The position numbers and the translations under genes are program-made. From Podospora bellae-mahoneyi (lineage: Eukaryota > Ascomycota > Sordariomycetes > Sordariales > Podosporaceae): a stretch of DNA of 64,000 bases. The stretch spans positions 2,666,001 through 2,730,000 of the forward strand of contig NC_085881.1 of NCBI RefSeq assembly GCF_035222275.1, in the 5' to 3' direction. The notes beneath the pieces were generated by a model. It made no database searches and was not told where the DNA came from. It was given only the letters and a program-made list of their open reading frames with translations. Positions 55,656 to 64,000 of this stretch are shown one piece after another (the first letter of the stretch is position 1; every line of letters begins with the position of its first letter).

Positions 55656-56232
55656 AAAAATAGGAGGCGGGCTAGCCATATTGTCTAACTTCCCTATCCG
55701 TAGTGGCGCTAACTGCCTTGGGAATTTACACAACGCTGCATGAAAAAACCTATTTCCAGGGCAAAACCAACCCCCCATTTCGTGCCAAGCTATGCAGCAA
55801 TTCTTTCAACGCAGCTGCCACAACCACGTTTAAACAACCTGTAATGCCACTATTCCCACTGCCAAAGGCTCCAAGGAAAGGCTCATTTTGTAAAGGCTCA
55901 ATTTTCAAAGCCTCAACTGACACAGGCTCAATTGCCAACCTGCAATTCCATTCAAAATAGCTGGTTCGAGCCGCCTGGGCATGTGCGCCTGGCTCGAAGG
56001 CCTTGAATTGAACCATCACTTGAACTCTCAATTGCGCACCCGGTGTAATGGCTCTTTGCGCTGGCAATAGGAAGAGCTGACTGACATTGAAAACGACTAT
56101 TTTCCTATACAAAACGGCGAATTTCATGGGCATAGCTACTCTTCGGTCAATTTTGAACCTATTTGCCGAACATAGTTAGCGCCACTACGGATAGGAAAGT
56201 TTGACAAAATGGCTAGCCCGCCTCAAAAATAG
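55656..56232. mobile_element. hAT-like MITE with about 50-bp TIRs and 8-bp TSD
   Basis: Element body 55664-56224 (561 bp). Both ends read GAGGCGGGCTAGCCAT inwards and stay alike for about 50 bp to GTAGTGGCGCTAACT (55664-55714 and 56174-56224 inverted). The perfect 8-bp duplication AAAAATAG flanks it (55656-55663 and 56225-56232); 8 bp is typical of hAT transposons. The interior lacks a transposase and has repeated AGGCTCAATT-like subterminal words, also usual for hAT-type MITEs. It inserted just 3' of the PKS gene. Confidence 0.8.
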
Positions 56233-56956
56233 GCCTCTGGAGCGATCTGGTGGAGCCTTTGTTAGCGCTCTGGTGGGGAAGAGTGACCCGTTCACTGACA
56301 TCCAGTCTTTCGCAGTTTCACCCTATTCACTGTGTTGACAACGGGACCATGGCGCGCCTAGGATGTTTCGGCGGCTGCTCAAACTACCAATCTCAATCTT
56401 GGTGGCGTCTCGTCAAATCGGTTGACTCTGTCGCGGCAAACGGTTACACGCGAATACCCCAGCACAGAAACACGGAATCGATCGGTCGCATGTCACTGTA
56501 TGGATGGTGATGATCCAAAACAAACCTTGCAATTCTTGGTCCTGCAAAAATGGAATATAAGTGACGGCTCTCAGACAATCCAACATGAGTTTCATTGTTC
56601 TATTTTGTGATAGACTCACAAAAGCTGCCCCGTTTTCTTTCTTTTCTGTTTCTATTTTTCCTATTCAGTCAGGTGCTCCTATTTTCTCTCTCTTTTTCCT
56701 ATTGTTGGAACGGGTGAATCAAAGGCGTTGTTCACAAGGGTTATTGTTTCACTTGTCTCCTTTGTTGTTCATCAACTGGATATAACTGTCATTTTTTCTT
56801 CGACTCGGAACAACCACCAACATCACCAAACGAACGGCGTACAGCAACGTGTGTCTGAGACAACGATCTTTTCCTTGACGTCTTTTTTTCCTTTTCGACA
56901 ATTCACGATACGTTATCTTTATTTCCACGAAAGTATTTTCCTTGACATCTATCAAA
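56233..56956. other. Intergenic, promoter of the Fig1-like gene
   Basis: Pyrimidine-rich (TTTCTTTTC-type) leader from about 56630 to 56950, as in strongly expressed fungal genes. No other gene seen. Confidence 0.5.
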
Positions 56957-57823
56957 ATGGTCGTCTTGAAGCTCGCAAAGATGTTCCTCCTGCGTAAGTC
57001 CCCCTTCTCTTTCACCCCTTGACATGACATTTTTGCTAACGACCTTTTAGCCAAGGGCACCGGACTCATCCGTTATATCCCCTACCTCTTCATCATCCCC
57101 GTCCTCGTCTTCCACACCCTCGCCTTGACCGGCTGCGTGAGCACCTCCCCGGGCATCCCCAACATCTATGTTGTCTCCCTCCGCTCCGCCGAGCTCGCAA
57201 ACACAAACAACACCGACCTCGACGTCCAAGTCCGGATCGGCTACTTTGGCATGTGCGGCATCAGCGAAGAGCACGGCACCCTCTGCGGCACCGTCTCGGG
57301 CCGCTCCGTCGAGGACCTCTCCTCGACTCTGTTCCCCGCCGCGACCGCATCAAACAACACCCTCCTCAAGAACGAAATCACCGATCTCATCACCACCGCT
57401 CAGGACCTCCAGACTGAGATCTTCATCTCCATCCTCGCCGGCGCTGCAGTCCTCTTCATCGTTGGCCTTGTCGCGCTCTTTTTCTTCAAGCAAGACAGGA
57501 AGAAGAATGCCACTGAGTGGTATGAGCAAGGAAAGTGGAGCAAGATTGTCAAGCGCGGGACTTATGGTGCGCTTTTCCTCTCGGCTGCCATGACATTTGC
57601 CTCTGCGCTTGCCACGAGCCAAAGCGCGGGTGCGCTCCAGATTACGAGCGCGGTGATGGAGAATGCTTCGGTTTTGATCAAGACTGGGACGACGATTCAG
57701 GTTTTCCAGTGGATCGCGTTTGGGTTTGGGTTTTCATTTGCCGCGGTGGTGCCGTTTTTGGCGAAGCCTAGGGAGGAGAGTGGGAGCGGGGAGTATGTTG
57801 ATAAGGAGGGGAATGTGGTTTGA
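56957..57823 (+). CDS. Fig1-type four-transmembrane protein (Ca2+ regulator/membrane fusion)
   Basis: CDS join(56957..56993,57051..57823), 269 aa; the 57-nt intron (GTAAGT...GCTAAC...TTTAG) follows a 12-codon exon. Four membrane segments: near residues 19-39, 145-167, 187-207 and 237-257. The first loop has GCVSTSPGIPNIYVVSL and VRIGYFGMCG, the pattern of the Fig1 family, and two further Cys (GTLCG). Yeast Fig1 and Neurospora FIG-1 act in low-affinity Ca2+ influx and fusion of mating or vegetative cells. Paralogs of the family are common in filamentous fungi, so this need not be the mating Fig1 ortholog. Confidence 0.8.
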
Positions 57824-58176
57824 GCGTGCAGCTTTGGGGCGCTTAGACGTGGTGCGGGCTCTGGGCGGGACTTGGAGCGCGGGAGGTGTGGTGGTGGTGG
57901 TTGTGTATGATAGTGGTATACACCTAATTCTTGTTCATGGATATGTTTAGGATAATTGATGCTGATCAGAATGATTATTTTGTGTTCATATTTGTTCTCA
58001 TGTGTAAAGTTATGGCAAGGTTGTGAGAGACCAGCCAAGCCGATAATGTCCAATGAGCGACCACGTGTTGCAGGGTAAGGCAGAGTGAACGGCTCACAAC
58101 AGCTCTCGGCTGCATATTTAAGGCACAATGAATCTTTCGTACCGCACGCTTTCACAGTCTTCTACTCTTTCAAGTC
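57824..58176. other. Intergenic
   Basis: No gene seen; includes a GGTGGTGGTGGTTG run near 57890-57903. Confidence 0.45.
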
Positions 58177-58827
58177 ATGGAGGGTTTGCGGAAGCTAGGC
58201 CATGAGGCCTCGAACAGAATCTTGTTCCATCCCAGGCCTGAAGAGCATGAATACATCATTATCGATTCACCCAACTCTAAACCAAGACGATGGGCAGGCT
58301 ATCCTTTGCAAGATGTTCTTCTTACAGTCCAGCATGGCCCCCTTACTTACCACCTTCACCAACAACCACGCCCACAGTGCCAGCACTTTGTTTTTTGTTT
58401 GGAAAAGCTGACTATCGACCACGAATCGGAGGACGATTTATCCATCCTCCGACATTAAACATGTCGCGGCATGAATTTGACCGGCTATGGAAACTATGGA
58501 GTACGCCTGCGGTGACAGTCTCAAGTGGCAGGGAGTCATTCAAAAAGTTGAAACCTAAGCAAATTGAACCCATGGTCACCAGTTGCAGAGAAGAACGAGA
58601 GGACATTGGATAAGGCGACGTACGGGCTGCAGGCAATTGGAAAGGCTCTTGCCAAGATTGAAAATCATATAAAGCAACCGAATAGCCTTGGAGCGGTGGT
58701 GAGATCGTTGGAACACGCCGGGTTTTGGGTAGATCCTCACGGGGATAGCGTCACTCCCATGAAGAAGGCGGCGCATGAGATTGAAGAGCGGGTGGAACAG
58801 TGGCATTTTCGGGAAAGAACCAGTTGA
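58177..58827 (+). pseudogene. Hypothetical gene, apparently frame-broken
   Basis: Starts MEGLRKLGHEASNRILFHPRP at ATG 58177. Protein-like text then continues in another frame (NMSRHEFDRLWKLWSTPAV to about 58613) and back in the first (TLDKATYGLQAIGKALAKI to TGA 58825). I found no GT-AG introns that join these pieces cleanly, so decay by small indels is likely, but an unrecognised splice model is possible. No family recognised. Confidence 0.35.
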
Positions 58828-59327
58828 ACGTGGTGAGTCACGGTCCTGAGTGCATAACAACTTTGTTTGCACTTCCCTTCCTGCCTGCACAGTTGGCAGC
58901 ATATTTAGTATTTTTTCCATAACGGGTCTAGGTAGAAGAGGGTGCAAGTCAAAAAGGTGATGACATAACGAGTCTGTGCCAAACCAGCTGAGGGAATTTA
59001 CTTTTCCTTCATTCTTGGAAGTATGGCTTGGATTCTTGCGCCAATTCAGCAGGCATGTTTGCAGCTTCTGCTGTGGTTGAAACTAGCTCTTTGGTGCCGG
59101 CGATCCCTATCTCAAGGCGAGACATTCACATCATGTTGACGATTTGGTTGCCTCACTGGATCTCATGGCCCGATCCAAGCTCTACAAAATTGCCAAAATG
59201 ATGGGGCAAATCTGGAAGTATTCAAAATGATTAGGTATCATTGAAGCCAAAATATGGGTTGCTACTCCTCTTCCTTCAGCCCCCCTACATGACCTTCAGC
59301 TCCCCTACATGACCCTCAGCCCGGTGC
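58828..59327. other. Intergenic with a short tandem duplication
   Basis: Two copies of CCCCTACATGACCYTCAGC in tandem at about 59281-59320, just 3' of the peroxidase stop. Otherwise no feature. Confidence 0.5.
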
Positions 59328-60217
59328 TTAAACGGCCTCCACCTTCTTGTGCAACTCTAAAATCTGACCAAGAGTCAGCATCGTAGGCGACCGCGTAAAC
59401 CCCTCCTGAAACGGCAGCCTCTCCTCTTCTGTCACTTCATGTCAGCAAGCCCAATCATCATTTTGTTGATACGATAAAAAAGAACATACCAAACAGCACC
59501 TTGACCCAGTCAGTCCGCGCATTCCCCTGCGTTCCCTCCCCAAAGACCATGAGATACAGACTGGTCTCCAAAATGGAGAACCTGTTCTGATCCTCGGTCA
59601 GGCTAAACTCCGGGTTGGAAGCCCTTGCACTCTCCACTCTTTCCTTCCTGGCCGCTGCGGCAACTTGGAGGGGGATTTTCTCCAGTCCTCGAAAGTGTTT
59701 AAATACTGTTTCCCACGTCTCGGGGGAAAAGGAGTGGTTGTCGCCGAAAAAGACGTCTTTTCTGCTGAGGGAGGCGTCGTGTTCGATGACTGAGGGAGAA
59801 GTGGGGGACATGTGTCAGCGCTGCTTACTCATGGGGGTGGCAGGGGTGGAGCTCACCGCCGTGTTTGTTCAGGTCGTCCAGGTTGAAGGTTAACCAGCTG
59901 CCAGTGGTGGAGGTTTGGAGGGCTTTGAGGCCGACGATGAGGGTTGCGTCGGGGGCGAGGTTGATGCCCTCTTTGGCGGCTTGGATGAGCTTGAGGAGGG
60001 AGACGTTGGACCCATCTCGGGGAAGGTAGGCGTGGTTTGCGAGAGCGTTGACCATCGGACATGGGCTGCGTTTATCGGTGGCGGAGGGGGCTTGGAAGGC
60101 ATGGTCCTGTTGGTGGTTGGTGACCTGGTTGGGGGAAGTTATGAGGGACTCGATCGTGCTGTAGGTTGCGGTGAATATGGAGGAGAAGGATGTGATGACT
60201 TTGAAGGCGAGCGACAT
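59328..60217 (-). CDS. Heme-thiolate peroxidase (chloroperoxidase/peroxygenase family, short type)
   Basis: CDS complement(join(59328..59428,59490..59789,59857..60217)), 253 aa, introns 61 and 67 nt. The proximal heme motif PCP is at residues 52-54 in SPCPMVNALANHAYLPRDG. The acid-base motif EHD with S/R lies just after the first junction (VIEHDASLSRKD, Glu near 123). FGDNHSF and the C-terminal LFEEERLPFQEGFTR are also family text. Length fits short unspecific peroxygenases. These enzymes use H2O2 to halogenate, hydroxylate or epoxidise substrates. The N-terminus (MSLAFKVITSFSSIFTATYS) is only weakly signal-like, so secretion is uncertain. Confidence 0.9.
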
Positions 60218-60700
60218 TTTGGCTTTGGGTGATGATGACTGGGGAAGTGATGGTTGCTTAGGAGGCCGGGAGGGGTTGCTGTTGGTGAGGGTTGCTGTTG
60301 GTGGGGGTAGCTGGATACTTGGTACAAAAGATGTTGGATGGATGGGCTCGGAATTGTATCAGCAAAAGGATCAGAACAGGTCCGAGTCTTTTAAAGGAGT
60401 ACGATTTGATTTAATCCTCGCGAGATCATGTTTTGGGATCTGAGTGAGATGCACGTGCCCTTAGTCACACACATTAAGCACCGTGTGTCTGAGGTGACAT
60501 CTGACTGGGTCAAGTGCACGCCCAAATTATCCTAGTCTAGTGCTCACGCCGTGTTTCACACCGAGAAACTCATGTGAGCCAATCTTCTGGGTGGCGTTTC
60601 AAAGCCACCGAATCTTTGCCGCCAGCTGCAACCGGGAAGCTGTTCAGTCTCCATGTCAAAACCTTATTCCAACCTCCTTGCCAGCCAGCCATCACTCGTT
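60218..60700. other. Intergenic
   Basis: Peroxidase promoter and 3' flank of the small Cys-rich gene. No gene seen. Confidence 0.5.
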
Positions 60701-61065
60701 TTATGAACAGAATAGCTCAGCAAGCTTGGCATTAATGGCGGCGACATGACAACCCAGACAACGACAGTACTGCATTTAGGATGTACCAGTCAGTCTCACT
60801 GATCAATGTCATGTCGCCTCATGTCACTCACTTTCTGGGCTCCTGGTAGACTGCTCGCTGTCCCCTCATGTTCCACACACTCGATCAAAGCATTTTTCGT
60901 CGCCCGTTGAGGATTGTCGAGTATCAAAGCCGCTATACACTGCGAGGAATTCATCACATCATGACAAGCTAATTCGGAGTCGGGACACTGCGTGTTTGAC
61001 GCTTGAGCAGACACCATTGTGCTGAAGAAAAGAATTGCTAAACACCGCATTGTGAGGAAATGCAT
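60701..61065 (-). CDS. Small Cys-rich secreted protein
   Basis: CDS complement(join(60701..60769,60832..61065)), 100 aa; 62-nt intron (GTGAGT...TGCAG). Signal peptide MHFLTMRCLAILFFSTMVSA (a second ATG at 61050 is also possible). The mature part has eight cysteines: TQCPDSELAC, SSQC, ECVEHE, and after the junction YCRCLGC...LFC. Exon 2 adds four of them, supporting the splice. No family recognised; effector-like or wall-associated protein by its features. Confidence 0.68.
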
Positions 61066-61595
61066 GTTGAGTGGCGGAAAGAGTGACCATTGAGCTCCAA
61101 GCAGCCCAAACTTCAACGAGACCAGCACCTGCCTTCTTTATAATTACCCCGCAGGCTTCATGCCACTGAAGATTGGATCAGGTTTTTTTTTTTTTTTGCT
61201 TCAATCTACTGGCGAACTGCCACCCCTCAAGAGAGGATAATCATCATCAATCTACACGGCATGGAAGCAATATGTACTGTCAATACGGCAACCAATCAGA
61301 GCCTCATGTCGCCCGTCCATTACCCCCGACAAGACATGTATCAACACTCCTGCAGCGCAGGATATGGTTTTCTTGCGGCTAATGTAGGATGTTGATAGAT
61401 TGCGCTTCGGTAATCAATATCCCCTCTCAGTTACCGGGTTCAAAGTGACGGCATGTATACCTGGGTCCCGGGCATCGACAAAGGCCCCATACTTCTTTGA
61501 CACTTCGTTTTGTTCCCCGTTTTTTCTGGCCTATGGGTTAAAGGTTTTCGCTCAAACATATCATAACTCAAAGCTTCTACATCCAACTGGCAAGA
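61066..61595. other. Intergenic between divergent secreted-protein genes
   Basis: Holds a T homopolymer near 61182-61198. No gene seen. Confidence 0.5.
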
Positions 61596-62839
61596 ATGCG
61601 TGCGTCATTCTCGTTGTTGCTCCCCATCCTGGGGTGGCTATCGACAGGAGCCCACGCAATCGTTCGCTTTCATTGCAGTGCGCTTACAGTACAGCGCTTG
61701 GATCCTCTCGTCAACCCTGGGATGATACCTTCAACACACGTCCATCAAATAGTGGGCGGCGATGCCTTTAACGCCAGCATGGATCCCTCGCTCGACCTTC
61801 CCGAACTATCCACCTGCACATCTTGTCAGTTTGCCGAGGACTTTTCGAACTACTGGACAGCCGTGCTCTACTTCAAGGCCAAAAATGGAACATACAAGAG
61901 GGTGCCACAACTAGGGAACAACCAGTTTGAAAAGGCCAAGGGAGGGTTGACCATCTACTACATGCAGGATGCCATCTATGACAGGAATCAGAAGAGCAAT
62001 GTTCAGGCCTTCCAACCAGTCAGTTAATATCTCTTCTGCCTGCCTTGAATTGTGCTAATCACCAGTGAAACAGGGCTTTCGCATGTTCGTCGGTGACCTC
62101 AATGCCCGGACAATCGAGGAAGCTGCCCGCTTCCGTCAACTCACATACGTCTGCATGGATACTTGGACCTCGCGCGCCCCAGAAACGATGGCCTTCCCGA
62201 CAAGAAAATGCCCAGAAGGCATCATGACCTCCGTCCGATTTCCTACTTGCTGGGATGGCAAGAATCTGGACTCCCCCGATCACATGGCGCACATGTCTTA
62301 CCCTGAGTATGGAACTTTCGAGAGCGGTGGTCCCTGCCCAGCGAGCCACCCTGTGAGAATGCCGCAGGTTTTCTACGAGGTGGTTTGGGATACCAAGATT
62401 TTCAACAATGAGGAGTGGCCTGAGGATGGGAGCAGCCCGTTTGTGTGGAGTTTTGGGGACGCGACGGGTTTCGGGACGCATGGGGATTATTTGTTTGGGT
62501 GGAAGGGGGATGCGTTGCAGAGGATTTTGGATGCGCCGTGTTGGTTCAACACGAACTGTGCGAAGGAGAGTGTAAGTGTCGATTGGTATTGGGGGTGGTA
62601 GCTGAAGCCCTTTTGTGGAGACGAAAGAGATACTGATGATGTGGGAATACAGAACAGCCCGTTGCAGACGATTGAGCAAATGAATGCGTGTACACAGCCT
62701 AGTATGGTGGATGAGGATATCGATGGGTGTAAGTTCCTTAGCCATTGCTGTTGATTGACACTAACGTTGAACAGGGCTTGACGAACTACCTGGTGGTTGG
62801 AAAGCGGACTATGGACATGGACATGGTTCAACAGAATGA
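61596..62839 (+). CDS. Secreted DUF1996 protein
   Basis: CDS join(61596..62018,62074..62571,62653..62728,62775..62839), 353 aa, introns 55, 81 and 46 nt. Signal peptide [24 protein letters not shown]1996 hallmarks: [48 protein letters not shown] and [11 protein letters not shown]. The C-terminus ends in a short Gly/His tail (YGHGHGSTE) rather than a WSC or GPI region. The biochemical role of DUF1996 is unknown; His/Asp residues around HVHQ, DSPDH and HGDY are conserved. Donor of intron 1 is GTCAGT, less usual but frame-consistent. Confidence 0.9.
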
Positions 62840-63047
62840 GGTGACGGTGTACTGAACCCGGTATATGATAGACTCGTACGACTAGATTAAGAATGTGACG
62901 ATTTTGATGGTTGATTCAGATCAAGCGTACAGCCATCTTTTGAAACAGCCTTGGCTAATCACAAGTTCACAGCCTGTAAAGGAAACAGACATTCTCGACA
63001 CCCCAGAATCCCACAGCTCTAAACATTCCTCCGACTACATCCCAGTC

Positions 63048-63591
63048 TCAGGCGCAAAGAGTCAACACAACATTGCTGCTGGCGCTGCAAACCCTGACCT
63101 GGCTGCCCGCGGGCGGCACACCAGCAGGCCAAACAATCTCCTGCGTGCAAGCCGGGTCAGCGCTCTTGACGGTGATCTTCTTGCCTACAAAGGCGGGGTT
63201 GTTGCCAAAGACGTTGCTCAGATCAAACCAGACTTGGTTGGCGGCCACGTCGAGATTGTAGGCAAAGATGGTTTGGGGTGTGCCGGGGGTGTAGAGGCCG
63301 TCGGGGTGGGAGGAGATCTTGAGGGCGCGGCCGCCCGTGTTGGGGTCTACGTGAAAGGACTCGGCGTAGTAGCCTACTGTGCCGGAAAGGCCGTAGGGCC
63401 CGGTGATGTTGGTTCCGACTGAGGGGGGAATTAGCTGGTTGAAAAACGTGGAGGAGAGAGGGGGATGGGGGATAGGTACCGGGCCAAACGTAGACGTTGG
63501 AGGTGCACTTGTTGTTTACCCGAGCTGAGCCGATGGCTGAGACGGTGGCTGCCAGGAAGGCAAGGGGGGTGATGAGGTTGGTGAGGAGCAT
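63048..63591 (-). CDS. Secreted thaumatin/BYS1-like protein
   Basis: CDS complement(join(63048..63418,63480..63591)), 160 aa; 61-nt intron (GTACCT...CCTCAG). Signal peptide MLLTNLITPLAFLAATVSAIG. The mature start ARVNNKCTSNVYVWPVG is the typical opening of the fungal BYS1/antigenic thaumatin-like family. Then follow GRALKISSHPDGLYTPGTPQTIFAYNLD, QVWFDLSNVFG and C-terminal Cys residues. These proteins are extracellular; roles in host interaction are proposed for some. It converges with the DUF1996 gene (208 bp apart). Confidence 0.85.
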
Positions 63592-64000
63592 TTTGGTGGT
63601 TGGGTTGTTGAAATTTGAGAGAATGGGATCTAAGATGGTGGGAGGTGATGATGGGATGAGAGGATAAGTGGGTGCTGGGGTTTTATAGCCGGCCTGGCGA
63701 TCTTCTCATGGCGATGCGTTGACTTCGTGAACAGATGCCAACTCAATAGTTTGATGTTTTTATTTTCGTGTTTCCATGCTCAAGTCTACTGACAAGTGCT
63801 CAGATATTCCAGTCATGTTCCTATTGTGTAAGTGATATTGGCGTTCTTGGTAACCTTGTAGAATACGAGCTGTAGCGGCCCATATTTCCAAGCCATCGAA
63901 GGCTACCCATGGCGGTCGTTGACTCTCAGGTGTGAGCAGGGCGTCAAGTGACACCAATATTCCATGTTACCAAGCCCTGATTCCGATCCAGAGTAACACA
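63592..64000. other. Intergenic to the window end
   Basis: Promoter of the thaumatin-like gene. No further gene seen before the window ends. Confidence 0.5.

Overview
The window is nuclear DNA of a filamentous ascomycete, most probably a Sordariales species close to Podospora/Chaetomium. The evidence is short (46-118 nt) GT-AG introns with CTAAC/CTGAC branch points, a HET-E-like HET-NACHT-WD40 gene of Podospora type, Zn2Cys6 and P450 genes, a dispersed single 5S rRNA gene, and CpA-to-TpA stop codons in decayed genes that look like repeat-induced point mutation (RIP). I rebuilt exon-intron structures by hand; in each spliced model the reading frame is kept across the junctions.

Left part (1-10.7 kb): gene-poor, repeat-bearing DNA around one large NLR gene (3057-7292) with 12 nearly identical 42-residue WD40 repeats. 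Two related LTR-like repeats (1392-1866 and 9063-9434) flank it, followed by a decayed secreted acid phosphatase (9650-10683).

10.9-16.3 kb: a four-gene group that may be zinc-responsive. Two GPI-type surface proteins carry repeats of a C-x2-HxDHWHC motif (one also has a His/Asp-rich tract), with a small Cys/His-rich secreted protein between them and a FAD-dependent oxidoreductase after them. The intergenic DNA before each gene carries CAAGGT, the core of the fungal zinc-responsive element; four of the seven copies sit in a longer 14-nt motif, CATCAAGGTNCTCA. This is my best candidate for an undescribed system.

17-30 kb: a flavin monooxygenase, a one-finger C2H2 regulator, a proline-rich protein, and the convergent ribosome-biogenesis genes NOP10 and NOB1, then a 5S rRNA gene.

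30-43 kb: a BIM1-like membrane-anchored protein and a Cys-rich GPI protein diverge from a region with three SRE/SreA-type GATA sites. Next come a HET-domain gene, a P450 pseudogene, a Cys-rich secreted protein, a TIR-bounded element, a decayed GNAT acetyltransferase, and a three-EH-domain protein with a helical N-terminus.

43-55.4 kb: a compact polyketide cluster of a Zn2Cys6 regulator, a cytochrome P450 and a non-reducing PKS (SAT-KS-AT-PT-ACP-ACP-TE). The P450 and PKS share a divergent promoter with two CGGTCNNACCG sites.

55.4-64 kb: a hAT-like MITE with a perfect 8-bp target duplication, a Fig1-type membrane protein, a degenerate hypothetical gene, a heme-thiolate peroxidase, a small Cys-rich secreted protein, a DUF1996 protein and a thaumatin/BYS1-like secreted protein.
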